Counted from the stretch's first letter, positions 1 through 12,408 are shown. The stretch is 64,000 nucleotides of DNA from Erythrophleum ivorense (GCA_026724425.1 JAIUCV010001097.1:119861-183860), one strand, 5' to 3'. Notes: generated from the letters alone by a model not told the origin. A program made the numbers and translations.

Positions 1-677
1 ATTAACTTAATAGTAATGTAACTTGAATACGTAGCAAATGACGACATCAATCACTAAAGTGTCTCGATAATCGAAAGGTATTCTAGTTAATGAAAGAATG
101 AGATGAACCAAAAAAGAGAGGCAAAGGGTTCCAGTAGTACCAGAATAATAAGAAAAACATGTAGAAAGGAATCCTCAGTAAAGAATGTTCAGATTCAGTA
201 TGCATAGCCTGAGCCCCTTATAATATATGTAAATGAAATAAATAGGGACCAGTATATAGCCTCTCTCCTGCCATAGATGTTAACCACACTTAATATGTGA
301 GATGCCCTAGTGCCAAAGCATTTAAAAGCAGAATGTGGGCATAGTTAAAAACTGCAGGATATGAGAGGAAGGTTAGAATGAGTATATGTAATGTAAGTCA
401 ATAGAGTATGAAAAGGAAGCCCAAGCAAAAGGGGTTAAAGTGGGAATCTGAGGATCCTATAAGGAGCAATGAGTGAAAATTTTAAAATACTCCCTAGTAT
501 TAGTATGACATGATCCTAGAGAATCAGATGATACAGAACCCACTTCACATGAAGAGCATTATGCACCTCTGAGTTTAGCCTCAGCTATTATGGGCGATGG
601 TTACTAGACTTAGTGAGCATGTATTTTACTGTCAGATACAGTGATCTTAGGCTTTGACGTCTCCCAGAGATAGATCG

Positions 678-768
678 CAGTAGATCCTAGCATAGCACAG
701 CGGGTCCCAGTAAACCCTAGCAGGGCTCTGAGAGGTCACAGTAGACCCAAGGATCATAGTAGATCCCA
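678..768 (+). repeat. Short degenerate repeats (CAGTAGATCCYAG-like)
   Basis: Four imperfect copies of a 10-13-base motif (CAGTAGATCCTAG, CAGTAAACCCTAG, CAGTAGACCC, ATAGTAGATCCC) lie about 30, 31 and 17 bases apart. They sit in the internal region of the A element, and a low-complexity coding segment could be the origin. No function is apparent. Confidence 0.4.
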
Positions 769-1970
769 CAGAGTTATAGAAAGCCCTAGCCACAGCATGA
801 TAGTTCTCTGGTGAGATGACGGCCTGAGATAGTTTTTACAGAGTAGTTAGTCTCAGAGACCAGTACAGTTTCACTTAGCTTTTGTCTCAGAGACTAGAGA
901 TCTCCTGAATTTGGTAGACCGTTCCCACAGTGATATGAAGGTTTTACTCAGACAGTTAGACCACTGACCAGATCTCTTTAGAGATGAACATAGTGCATAG
1001 GATGAGGAAAGTAAGAAATTAGCTTTCCAGAGTTAGAGCCAAATAAACCACTACCTAGCAGACAGTAGCCCTAACCGAGGGATAGAGAGATCCCCACATG
1101 CTAGCTTATGTATTTAGAAAGGGGTCAGGTGTAGTTTTTACATGAGGTAAGTGGTACAGTATATCTCCAGTGAGCAAAACTATGAGAATACCTAGCATCC
1201 CACCAGAGCTTAACAGTAGTCATTCGTAATAGCTCTTCGGTACCAATATAAGACACGTATGTTAGGCTTATCAATATTGAAATGAAGGACTATAAAATGC
1301 CACAGGAAGTGAGCAAAGAAAGTGAGGAAAAGTCCCAGCCTACAAAGATAGATATAATAATAAACAGAGAAACTGAGATCATTAAAAGTAGAAACTCCTC
1401 AAAGGAGCTATAATCCCAGTAAGTAATTGAGATGTGAGGCCTGTGACAAAAATATGTGAATTGTAATCATGGGATGAGCTAGTAAGAAAGAACACAGAGA
1501 TAAGTAGTGGACGATACATGTAAATAAGTAAATAAATAGATAGAAACCCCCAATGGCTGTAATGATCAGAAAAGATGATGAGACATTAATGGAAGCCATT
1601 AAGAGAGGATACAGGAGATGAGATATGAAATAAGTTACCTCCCACAATATGTAAATGAGTCCACTGAAAGAAGCATTAATCCCTGCAAATGGGTTAAGAA
1701 TAACCCGATATGATTAGTAAGCTCTCCCAGGATAGGCCTCCAGAGTTAGAAATTTCTTTTCCTTATGAAAAGAATTATCTAGTACATTATAGTAATAGAG
1801 CTCTCATTAAGAGCTAGTATGAAAATTCCCAGGTAGAGAGAAAAATTTAAATAAGTGAAATCGCTGAGAAAAGCGTATAGAGCCAAGAAGAAGGGAAAAA
1901 AAAGAACAGTTAGCAAGAAAAGAAAAAGAATAAAAAGAAAGTATACCCTAAATTTTGATGATAAAATTTA

Positions 1971-1987
1971 TTTAAGGGGAGGAGAAA
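1971..1987 (+). promoter_or_regulatory. Polypurine tract, plus-strand primer of the family A element
   Basis: The purine run TTTAAGGGGAGGAGAAA abuts the TGCAAC start of the LTR, as expected for a plus-strand primer. The equivalent site next to the integrase remnant at 36591-36605 has the same context, including an upstream AAATTTTATTTAAAGGG-like stretch. This supports one family for both loci. Confidence 0.7.
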
Positions 1988-2568
1988 TGCAACATTTGGT
2001 TCTTTGAAAACCAGAGAAAACGTGAGAAACGTAATGTACAGTTTCTCCGTAAACAAATGAAATTCACCGCATACAAAAGGAAGTCCCTCGAAATGAGATA
2101 ATTAAGGTCCCAAAAAATTTGGAAAGCATTCTAGACTCCTAAAAATGAGAATCCCAGGCTCAGACAAAAAGAAAAACAAAACTAGAATGAAGAAACGAAA
2201 TTATGACGAAAACTAATGAAACGTAATGGCATTTTCATAAATAAGTGAAACTTTTGGAAAAACATATAGGAGGGCTTTTTAAATGAAAATTTTGAGTTGG
2301 CCAGGGTTCTTAGAGATCTTGAAAACCATAGGAAACCCCAGGACAGTTAAATTCCCTCCGGTGAACATTTTCCAATGTCAGTTGACCCAAACTTTGACCG
2401 ATTTGTTCGGTAAGGTTTTAGCTTCAAATTGAGTGATTCTAAAGGCATTTTATTAAATTGGGATCCTAGATTTTATAATGGAAAAGAAGGTTCTAAAAAA
2501 GGAGCTAAAATGAAGCCAAAACAAAATTACCATTAGAGAAGGACAAAATTAGAATTTTTGAAAAAATG

Positions 2569-2577
2569 TATTTATAG
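2569..2577 (+). promoter_or_regulatory. TATA-like box in the family A LTR
   Basis: TATTTATAG lies about 580 bases into the LTR, just ahead of a pyrimidine-rich CTTCTCCTTTCTTCTCCC stretch and a purine-rich block. The same position is TATAAATAG at 37147 and TATATATA at 38870. It probably marks the U3/R boundary of the element's promoter. Confidence 0.45.
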
Positions 2578-3917
2578 AAGCTCCAACACACTTCTCCTTT
2601 CTTCTCCCATCTTCTTAAGAACAAAATTTCTTCCCAAAATATAGAATATGATCTGCTCTCTTAGGCTCACAAGAAAGGGAAGAAAAGGAGGAGAAAAATC
2701 AAGAAAAAGGTATGGATTCTTAGTAGTTTTCTATGCTTTCTTCCATCCAAACCTCCTCTCCTCCATTCTCCTTTATTTCCTTGGATTAAAATGAAGTTTA
2801 CAAATCTGATTTAAGGGAGAAACTTAGGGAAAATTTTGGATTTGAAGAGAGAAGCTTGGAGAAAGCAAAATTCAAGTGAGAAAAAAAAAAGAAAACAAGG
2901 TAATTTCTCTTCCTATGGTTACTACCTTTGGTTCATCTCCTCCTCCATTTTGCCTAACATGAGAAACCCTAGGAGGACTTGATTTTTAGGCAGAACCAAG
3001 GGTGAATGTAATGAAATAGGGTGTAGAGATTAAGAATATGCAAAGAGAATTAATAAAAAATCATTAGATTTCAAGATGCAATTTCTAGGGTTTCAAGTGT
3101 ACCTTGTAAAATCTGATTTTGTATGATAATTCCTAGGTCTAAATGAGAGTTTAAATGAGTTCCTAAGATCCCTAGGAGTCTCCCCATATGCATCTTCCAT
3201 GTAGAAAACAAAGCAAACTCCATGGAGGCTACAATGAGACATAGGCTCAGCCTAGATGGGTCTGTGTACCTAGGGAGAGTTTTAAATTTTTCTAAGCTCA
3301 TTCTTGAGTTATATGTGATGAATAAAAATAAGGGGAGGCCTTGGGAAAAATTTAGAACCCATAGAAAGTGAATTGGTGCTTTAGGTTCTATATTATGACC
3401 TAAAGAAGCAACATGTACTTAGGTTCTTTGTTTTAATTGTGTGATGACTTCAAGAGGCTTAAAAGGAGTCAAGAATCATATTTGAAAGGAAAAAATAGAG
3501 CCTAGAATTTATTAGAGGGGCTTGCTTGATTAAGTGCAATTATGAAACCATAATGAAGTTTATAGAGCAAGCTAGTGTCTAAGTGAGTTGTGTGGCCTTA
3601 GAATTAATTCCATAAACCTAATTGGCTTCCATAAATTGTGTTTAGGCCAAGAGAAACCATCCCCACACTTGTGTGTGTGTGTGGCCAATAGAGGGTGCCT
3701 TGATTCAAGAAGAAAAGTGTGTGATTGTGTACAAGGTAACTCTCTCCACCTTCTCTCATACATGGATGTGTGCTTAGCTTATCTTAGAATGTGTGTATGT
3801 GTATTTTCAAGCCATGAAAAGTATGCTAGCATGATTTTATATGCCATGGTTTCATGATGACATATTATGTTTCTAAATGATGTTATGCTGTATGCTTAGG
3901 TTTGCATGAGTGTGATG

Positions 3918-4090
3918 AGGCCAAAAACCCTTAGCTATGGTGAGGATGAACCAAGAACCCTTAAGATTGGTTAAGACAAAGTAAAGAGTCTCTCAAAAGT
4001 AAAGTGGGCTCCCAAGAGCATGGTTGAGTTCAAGAATCTCTTAAAGAATAGGTGAGGTAAGTCCAATATCCACAAGATATTGGGTGAGAC
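3918..4090 (+). repeat. 31-bp minisatellite inside the A LTR (degenerate copy)
   Basis: Five to six diverged units of the pattern GCCAAAAGTCCCTTAGAATG followed by GGTGAGGCAA lie head to tail. Units are clearest in the copies at 27177 and 40207, where the period is 31 bp. This copy has decayed (for example CCAAGAACCCTTAAGATTGG). Confidence 0.65.
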
Positions 4091-5726
4091 CTATCCACTT
4101 ACTTGGCAAGCCTTTGTATACTATGTATAACTTTCTCAAATGATGAAAATGTCTCTTGAATGTTTGCACATGTCAATATGATCATATATGCATTTATTAG
4201 ACATGCTTTGCATATGTTATGTATGATTGAATGGGAGATGAGCTATTGGGATTCTTTAAATCTCATTCCCTCCTCTCTAATGTCCTAGCATGCTAAGTGG
4301 ACCAAGATAGCAAGGGAATGGAAGCCAACCACCTTAAGGATGAGAGGATGACAACAAAATACTTGAATTGTGCTACTTTAAGGCGATACAATTGGTAAAT
4401 GATGTGATTGATGAATGTATATGTATTATGATGTTATAACCATATATAATTATGATAATATGTCATGTATGAATGAGAGAATATGTTATGTAGCCACTAC
4501 AATGAAATTTGAGTATGTAATGCTAAGTTATGCTTCTTGGAAGTTTGAGGTAAGTATGTATAATTGCAAGTGGCATAGCCAAATGAGAGGCATGGAGTTT
4601 GGAACCATTTGGGCAGCTCACATAAGTCATATTTATGCTTTTAGACTTGCCCAAGAGGTGCCAAACCCTAAGGAAAGCCATTTGGACATTTTGGTATCCT
4701 ATAGAGAGCCAAAATTGACCATAATGAAACCCTATATCACTTTTTATCCAAATAAGCTCTTCTTAATATGAGATTTGTCATTAAATTAGAGCTTGTTGAG
4801 AGATTTTTGAGAAGTTAAAAAACATAATTTTTGGAGGTATACAGAATATTTGATGAATTTTCAAAATTGGCAAAGTTTCGGATTTTTAGCTAATGCACTA
4901 TTTACTTGGTTCTAAAATGAAATCTATCACACAAGGCCCAAATGATGTCCAATTTTCACAAAATTTTGTACAGAGAAACTAAAAATTCCCAATGACTTGT
5001 ACCAATTAGAAGCACCCCATTTTGATGTCTGGAGAGGGAGATATGAAGTTTTAAAGATTCTATCTAGTATCAGGAACTCCAACTAACCTCAAGTACTGTT
5101 TGATTGATTTTTGAGGTTTGGGCATGCCTGAGCTGGTCTAGAGTTATTTTTCCCTCTAGCTAATATCCATAGCTTTCCATATTAGTATCATTTGTATAGA
5201 TTCAATTTTTTGTGGAATTAATTGGACATTTTTTAAGTTTGCTACAGAAATCTGTGATAGCACCAGTGGGCAGTTTCACCTCTAAAGCATTTCGAATGTC
5301 AAACGTTTTCTATGATGGATGTTATGGTCTAGACATATTTTTAGTATAAAGTAACATCTGTAGCTTTCCATAATGTCCAAAAATACATGATTTCAATTTT
5401 TCTAGAATTAGTTATGATTTTTCAAAATTATAACAGAAAGGAGGCAAAATCTGGTTGAAATTATATGTGTATATTTCATGCATTCCTTCGAGTTCCTTAA
5501 GGTGTAGGCCATTTTTGATGATGCAAATGAGTTGTATTCATGTAATTAAATATAAGAATGTGTTATATGAGCTCACATGGCTCATGTGACACCGAATGGA
5601 TTTTTCATACATGACGCAATGCAAAAAAATACATTATTTTAATTCCCCTTTCTTGCTCTTTCATGGAAATTATGAATGTGAAGCCTGTGAATGTTGTGAA
5701 ATGAGTTAGAAATATATGATGTTACA

Positions 5727-6636
5727 ATAAAAGAGCCTTATAAGTTACCTAGCTTTTCTAATAAATGTGTGGCCATAGAATGCAATTCAAGAGTATAATT
5801 GGTTTCCATATGATGTGTCTAGGCCAAGAGAAATGATCTCCACCTCCTTGGGTGTGTGAGGTCAAGGGAGAGGACTCAAGGCTCAAGAAGAAAGTGTGTA
5901 AATGCAAGCAAGGTAGCTTACTCCTCCTTTTCTCATGCATGAGTGTATGCTTGGCTTGTTTCTGAGTGTGTGTATGTGTATTTTTAAGCCATGAAAAATG
6001 TTCAAGCATGAGCTCTTACTCCATGGTACCATGATAATGCATTATGTTTCTAAATGATGTTTATAATGTTTGCTTAGGTTTGCTTGAGTATGGTGAAGCC
6101 AAGAACTCTTAACCATAGTGAGGATGAGCCAACAACCCTTAGAATTGGTTAAGACAAGTAAAGAGTTTTCCAAGAGTGAGTTTGACTCCCAAGAGTAAGG
6201 TTGAGTCAAAAATCTCTTAAAGAAATGGGTGAGGCAAGTCCAAAATCCACAAGTGAATGGGTAAGGCTAATCCATTTACTTGGCAAGCTTATATATGCCA
6301 TGTATAACTTGTTCAAATGCCAAAAATACTTCTTGAATGATTGCACACTCCATGATGCCCATGCATGCATTTTTAAGACTTATTTTGCATCTTTTATGTG
6401 TGATTGAAAGGGAGATGAGCTATTGGGATCCTTTAAATCTCATTCCCTCCTCTCCAATGTTCTAACATGTTAGATAGACTAAGAGAACAAGGAAATAGGA
6501 GCTAACCACTTGAAAGATGAGAGTATGACATCAAAGTGCATAGATTTTGTTTCTTTAAGGTCATATGAATGGCAAATGTTGTAATCTATTGTAGTATATA
6601 TTCCATGATGTTATGAACATGTATAATCATGCTAAT
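5727..6636 (+). mobile_element. Family A LTR fragment, middle part
   Basis: It begins directly after the TTACA end of the preceding full LTR and matches that LTR from about its position 3567 to 4440. Shared landmarks are TGTGTGGCC, TCTAGGCCAAGAGAAA, a decayed minisatellite (about 6085-6260) and GAGATGAGCTATTGGGATC. Both the LTR start and end are missing. It ends where the next fragment jumps back to an earlier LTR position. Confidence 0.75.
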
Positions 6637-8786
6637 GTATCAAAGAAAGCATTGACATGAATTTAGGAAGCATGTTTGTGAGATGGTGGTGTAGGCTCTA
6701 TTTTAAGATATAAATAAGCAACTTGTATCTAGGATCCTTAAAATGAATTTGTGATGACTCCAAGGGGTCTAAATGGAGTCAAAAGACTTAGATAAAAGGA
6801 GAAATTGGAGCCAAGATCATGAATTCCAATAGTTGCTTCATTGTGTCTTGTATGGAACCATAACTATGTCTTAGAACAAAGTAGTCTTACATAAAGTTTG
6901 TGAGAAGTTGGAGCTTGTTCCAATGATTGAAATATGTCTCATTTGATGTGTCTAGGCCAAGATAATCAAGTGCCACCTAGTTGCATATGCTTGGCCTAAA
7001 AAGGAAAGAAGAATTAAAGAGAAAAGTTTGTGTTATTGCTTCAAGGTAGCTCTTTAACATTTTTTACATGCATTGCTTGGATGTTTACTTGTCTTTTGAG
7101 TGCTTGTGTGTATGTTTGAACTATGAGAAATGTTTCTAGCCATTACTTACATATTATGGTACCATTATGTTTCTTGAAATGTGTTTATGATTGCAAAGTA
7201 ACTTGGATGGGTTTGGTTATGCTAAAAGTCCTTTAGCATGGGTGGAGATGAGCCAAAAGTCCCTAGAAATGGGTGAAACAAAACCAAAATTCTTAAGAAG
7301 AGTGAGGCTAAGTCAAAAGTCCCTTGAAAGTGGGTGAGGAAAATCTAAAAGTGCCAAGGAAGTTGGGTGAGGTTAGACCAATATCCTTGAAAGCCTATGT
7401 TGATATATATGAGTTCAAATGATAAGGAAAATAATTTATATATGTTCATTAGAAGCTTATATGCCCATGAATGCACTCTTTGATGTGAAATTTCATCCAT
7501 TATATATGTTTGAAAGGGTAAAGAGCTATTAGAATCTCACTCTTCTCCCATATATATCTAATCATATTTAGGTGAGTCAAGTGGACCAAGAAATGGAGGC
7601 CACATATCTCGAAGGGCAAGACTTTGACAAAGGAATAGATATTTAAGCATTTTGATGTCAATATTTGCAACTACATGATGTATATATGATGTAGACCTTT
7701 AAAGATGTTCAAACGTACATAAATATGATGTATGTGGATGTTGGAACCAAATGAATGAATATATGAGTTTTTGCCACCCATATGCTATTATGTCTATGTG
7801 TGTAGATGCAAGTGGCAAGGTGAGAACGATCTCTATAATGATTTGAACCTTTTGGCATGCTCCTATATGTTGTGATTGTACTTTTGGATGTGCCCAAGTG
7901 GCTATGGAATGATAAGAGAGCTATTTGGTATCTTATGAACCCGTTATGGACTTCAAAATTGACCATTTCTTGAGCTAAACCAAAGTATGACCAAATGGAT
8001 GAGTTTTTGCTTGAAATTTAGCCAACAAATAGTTTTATCTAGGGCTTTTCATAATGCTAAAGAGCACTCAATTTGGAGCTCTAAAGAATTTATTATAATT
8101 TTTCAAAATTGGCAAATTATGCAAAATTGACAAAGTAATTGTTCATATGGTTAGTTTGCTTCTTTATGTCACTTATAGGCTAAATGAAGTCCAATACTTA
8201 TGAAATTTTACAAGCATAAACTAGACATCATAAGCTTTCCATAGCCATTAAGAGCACCTCATTTGAAGCTTTGTAAAAGGAGAACCAAATTTTTGAAATT
8301 TTAGGTCCTATAGATGTTCGAGAGCAGGCCTGATGTACTGTTCTATTACTTTTCATGGGTTAAATGCTACTGTCTTGGTCTAGAACTATTTTTAATCATT
8401 AGTTAACATCAAATTTTTTTTAGAAAGCTATTATATGCATGATTTTGATTTTGTAGAATTAGTTACGAATTTTCAAAGTTCATATTAGAAATTTGGACAG
8501 CAAACTCGAGAGCAAATTCTGGTTTTTGTGAAATTTGGTTCCAAATCCGAGATTCTTGAGATGAATTGTGATGTTTATGATTTGATTGGATATATTATGG
8601 GTGGAAAATGATATTGATGAGCTCACATGGTCCTTAAAGCTATGAATGATACATATGGCTTTCCAACTATGCAAATAACCATAGATAAAAATGCCACATT
8701 CTTGTAAGTGTGTACCAATATGCCAAATATGTGTTAAGATAGCCTATGTGACATTTGTGTAAGGGCTAGGAAGTTAAAGTATTACA
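6637..8786 (+). mobile_element. Family A LTR fragment retaining the 3' end
   Basis: The match to the A LTR starts near its position 3340 (GAAGCATTGACATGAATTTA then GTGAGATGG) and runs to the terminal GTATTACA. The minisatellite is at about 7220-7390. The distal repeat units are readable here: related GCTTTTCATAATG, GCTTTCCATAG and AGAAAGCTATTAT-type cores at about 8045, 8230 and 8420. The 5' promoter part is absent. It is the third A piece in a head-to-tail row. Confidence 0.75.
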
Positions 8787-9160
8787 TAATGCATGAGTGG
8801 AAGTATAATCACAGCTCCCCACAAGGGCACGATTACAGTCCAAAAATAACAAGTAGCCAAGCTAATCATCTATGATAGAAAGTTTATATGTGTAACAAAC
8901 ATATGATTAGCATGCATGGAATTTATAACCCCCATTTACTTCACTTAAATATCAACTCTTCAATGGCTACTACAAGTGCCAAGAGCACCTTAAATGTCCT
9001 AAACAAGCTAAAAACAACTTTTGATCATCATCCATCAAAATGGTCATATACCCATTCATCAAAGCATCATGAATCACTTAGAAAATGCTTACCTAAGTTT
9101 CCAATAGATTAAATGAACTAATTGGAGCTCTTGAGAATTTTCTTGTCAAAAGACCTAAAA
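8787..9160 (-). mobile_element. Probable internal start of a family D (Athila/Tat-like) element
   Basis: Read on the minus strand, this follows the D LTR end. A stretch TTTTGACAAGAAAATTCTC near 9155-9137 can be aligned with the primer-binding region of the plus-strand D copy at 45244 (TTGCTAAGAAAATTGG), but the primer match is badly decayed. No coding frame is recognisable; the open frame at 8888-9112 lies on the opposite strand and looks like chance. The boundary with the A LTR at 8786 is exact on the A side only. Confidence 0.4.
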
Positions 9161-11590
9161 AGATACTAGGTTGTAATAAAGATTTGTAGTTAGTGGCACA
9201 ATCTAGTTCATTTCCTAAGGAGTTTGCTTCTAATTATCTATGAAAGAGTTCTCCTAGTATGATTAAATCAGAGGTGTTTGGGGGGATTTTGATTTACTGA
9301 AATTTAAATGAATTAAAGAAAATAACAAGAACTGAAAATTTAAAATTAAGTAATGACAATAACTAGGCAAAGAGTGGTAACTAGCTTTTAAATGGACTTC
9401 CTAGAATTCAATTATCCTTGCTCCCTTTTAATATACCAAAACTTGGGCTTAACTTCTTACTTCTTAGTGTATTCTTTATAAAAATTCTTGAATTACCATC
9501 CAAGACTCAAATTACTAATTATCAATGAATTTTGCAACCATAAAGAACCATGAAAAATTAGCCACTTAAGTTAGAAATAAGAACACACCATAATAGTACT
9601 TAAATGCTCATTAAAGTCACTGAACATTTCACTTAGAGATGCTAATCAATCAATTAGATTAAAGATTTCCTCAAGTACAAAAATCATACAAAATTCTAGC
9701 CCCTTAATACAATGACCATTACACTAAATAGCCTAAAAGCAAAAGGAAATAACTAGCAAATTGGACAGCCATTAAGTCTGGAATTTGTACAAACACTTAG
9801 ACATCAAAATGAGTCTCCAAATGTGAAATTGCAATCAAAATTATAGAGAAAATGAATCCAATACAATCAGCCATCAAAATCTTCATTTAACAAGCTAAAC
9901 CTAGCCAAATTAAGCAAGAAAATGAATGCTAAAAGTAAGAGATAAAGAGAAGAGAAGTTAGCCAAATTTGGAGATGAATCTTGGAGCTTAAATCTTCATC
10001 TATGAAAGTCATATTCCCAGCCAACTACTAAGGGGATTAAGCTTCCATTAATTTAAAGAATTGATGAAGGATTCAAATAAGGGAGCCACGGTTCTAGAGC
10101 TTAAATATGGATAATGACGTCTTGTCCATGTTTTCACATTTCTACCTCCTTCCTCTTGAAAAGCCCCAAAACTTGAGCTTCTCTTTTTTCTTTTTGTGGG
10201 CCCCTCCTTTTCATCATCACATGTTCTCTCTTCTTAAATCACGTTCTGCAGCCCATGCTTCTTACTTTATGCCTTTTATTCCACATCATCTCTGCATGTG
10301 TGTTTTTCTCCCCGTAACCTATGGCTTTTTCTCATTCTGACTCTTCTTCATTTAGTATGTGTGTCACCTTCTTGTCTCTCATGCGCTTCTTCATAGGTTT
10401 AATCCCTTCATTCCTATGAGTCATGCATGGAGTGAGAGTAGAGTGTGGGCTAAAAAAAGATGTATGGGCCCCCTCGTGAGTGATGATATGCATGAGAATA
10501 TATGAGTGAGTGTTGATGTGTTCTTGAATAATGCCATGGCTTGGACATGTGTATAGATGGAGCTTCTACATGGATGATTATAAGAATGATCCCTACTTAA
10601 GCTGCTGTGTGTGTATATGTATATGTGAAATCAAGCCATGTATCTACATGTCAAGGATGTGAATGCTATGGCTTCTCTCTTACTCCTAATACTCAAAAGT
10701 CTCTCTCTCTCTCTCACACGTGATGTGTGCTTCTTCCTCCAAAGGACCCATGGACCTGTAGCTACTATGTATGATTCGTCCAGCTTGGTGTGTGTGTGTA
10801 TAAGTGACGTGGTGTGTGTTCAAGTGAGGGAAAGGGCCCGTGAGTGTGACGTGTAAATGGATGATTCCGCATGCATGAATGTGTATGAGTTGTCCCTATG
10901 CATGTAATGCGAATGAGGCCCGTGCAAGTGTGAGTGAGCTGTGATTCATGTATCAAGTGAGAGATAGGTTTGCGTAGCTGCCTTTTTCTTCCCATACGTG
11001 TATGCATCTGGATCTTCCTATCCAACCCGTAGTGCTCTTTTTGTGAATTCGTGGACTGGACCACCCCCTTGTGCATGTAATGCTTGAGCTCATGTTGAAT
11101 ACGTGTGACATGCAAATGTGATTTTGAGAGTGTATGTGTCAACCTCTGAAATTTGTGTGATTATGTGTCCATTCCAACCACGTGAAACCTTCCTTATGTG
11201 AATGAATCAATGGATGTGAGATCGTGCTCCCTTTTCCATGTGATTAATGTGTGATTAAGAGAATTGAAGGTCGGGCGTTCATGTCCTTATTTTTATTTTT
11301 ATTTTCTAAAATTACATCTTCCAATTTTTGGCCCTTTTTATTCAATCTTGTAGCTTCCAAAAACAATTTTCCATTTAAGCTCCAATTGCCCATTAAAAAT
11401 CTACAAAAATAATAGAAAACATTAATTTATACATTAAAAACTAATAATTTTGCAAAAAATTCATAGAGTGCAAAAATGGCCAATAAAAGCAAATATCACC
11501 TAATTAAATCCATTAAGCCTTAATTTATTATTAAAATATCCAAATAAAGAGGGAAAAATATATGAAAAATAACATTTATTAGCCCCAGAA
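9161..11590 (-). mobile_element. Family D LTR (Athila/Tat-like), minus strand
   Basis: On the minus strand this starts near 11585 with GCTAATAAATGTTATTTTTC and shares with 41809-42160 the phrases TTTTGCAAAATTATTAG and GTAGATTTTTAATGGGCAA. Its middle (10100-11260) is rich in TG/CA runs, like 42300-42800. Its end (9170-9300) carries AACTAGATTGTGCCACTAAC and ACAAATCTTTATTACAACC, which matches the D LTR end at about 45160-45200. The two D LTRs are therefore in opposite orientation about 30 kb apart. Open frames at 10107-10340 and 10765-11142 are low-complexity TG/CA translations and are not called genes. Confidence 0.6.
10700..10715. repeat. (CT)n microsatellite
   Basis: An uninterrupted CT dinucleotide run of eight units lies in the TG/CT-rich middle of the D LTR. 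Confidence 0.9.
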
Positions 11591-12408
11591 ACCAAGGAAC
11601 AATAATGGGTCGCCACCACACTTTCTGTTTCGCACATAGAAAGAGCCACATAGTAAAATTAGCCTAGAAGATGAAATTTAAGCATGTTAACACTAAAATA
11701 AAGGGAAACACTAACCTAATAGTTCCTTTAACCCTATCGAAAGTCATGTAAGAAAATATCAAGAACGCCAATTTCAAACCTAGGGTTTAGGGGGAAATCC
11801 ACCAAATGTAAAATCAATCAGACCAAAATGAAAAAGGAGATAAGAGGAACAACTTTTATATCACTTACCTTAGCAAAATGTTCCTCTAGATGAGCAAATC
11901 TAGGCCCCAGCACTCCTTCCTCTTATGCATTTTTCTCCTTTAATATGGCTATCCAAAATGTTTCCAACCTAATTAATGAAGGATGCAACATTTCTTTTAG
12001 GGTTTAGTAGGTGTGTGGCTAATTGAAAGGCATTTTTCTCCAATTAGGTTTATATTGTGTGTTACGCCATGGTCTGATAAGTCCAGAAAGGCTAGGTCTT
12101 TGCTTGTAACTTAATTTATGCTTAAAAGATTATTTTTAGAAGAGTCAAATTAATTATTTAGCTCTAATTTAATTTTTCCAAACTCCACAAATTAATTTCT
12201 CTTAATGAAATTTAAATTCTACAATTAAATTTATTTTTCCAAAGATTGCCAAACAATTACTATTTGCCTCAAAATGCCTAAATAATCATTTTCCTTGAAA
12301 ATTTCTATTTTCCATAGTTTTCCTTAGTTCTTATGATAATTTCTTATTTTACCAAATTTAATTCTTAATTTCTATAATTTTGCTTGATAAATTTTAGGAT
12401 GTTACATC
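11591..12408 (-). mobile_element. Family B2 LTR fragment (5' end), minus strand
   Basis: On the minus strand it begins exactly TGTAACATCCTAAAATTTAT at 12408. The first bases match the B LTR start at 30862 and, more closely, the B2 start at 57427, including a GGCATTTTGAGGCAAAT phrase. Further in, GCTAAGGTAAGTGATATAAA followed by a CTTTTTCATTTTGG stretch corresponds to the B segment near 23765-23830. It stops abruptly where the D LTR begins. No coding capacity is seen. Confidence 0.6.

Larger units (their letters stand above)
1..1987 (+). mobile_element. Internal region of a family A Ty3/gypsy element (partial, degenerate)
   Basis: This stretch ends in a purine-rich tract directly against the TG of a complete A LTR, so it is the 3' part of an element's internal region; its 5' part lies outside the window. 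It is purine-rich with short open stretches but many stops in all frames. I could not recognise protease, reverse transcriptase, RNase H, integrase or chromodomain motifs. That is odd, because in the other A element here (near 36 kb) the chromodomain sits immediately before the 3' LTR. The last 120 bases are Lys/Arg-rich when read in frame, and around 680-770 there are short AGTAGATCC-like repeats. It may be heavily decayed pol, or the filler of a non-autonomous derivative. The retroelement identity is well supported by position; the content is not identified. Confidence 0.6.
1988..5726 (+). mobile_element. Complete family A LTR (3' LTR of the element entering from the left)
   Basis: The LTR is 3,739 bp long. 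It begins TGCAAC (other copies TGTAAC or TGTAAT) and ends GATGTTACA; the same end is seen reversed at 16432. The order of landmarks is shared by all A copies: a 5' block with the phrase TTGACCCAAACTTTGACC; a TATA-like TATTTATAG at 2569; three AAG|GT donor-like sites at 2710, 2900 and 3736; a 31-bp minisatellite around 3918-4090; and a distal part of diverged repeat units of about 180-190 bp. It follows a polypurine tract, so it is a 3' LTR. Open frames inside it (such as 4415-4771) are not kept in the other copies and are not called genes. Assignment to Tekay/Del is by linkage to the 36-kb pol remnant. Confidence 0.85.

Noticed and set aside
4415..4771. A 118-codon open frame in the first A LTR, with a weakly similar stretch (FGTIW...LAQ.VPN) in the frame 54156-54374.
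   Set aside because: It lies in the non-coding LTR between minisatellite and distal units. The homologous segments of other copies (for example near 22200) are in other frames with stops. The similarity is explained by shared LTR ancestry.
10765..11142. A 125-codon minus-strand open frame rich in His and Thr.
   Set aside because: It is a translation of TG/CA-rich low-complexity D LTR sequence and has no counterpart in the other D LTR.
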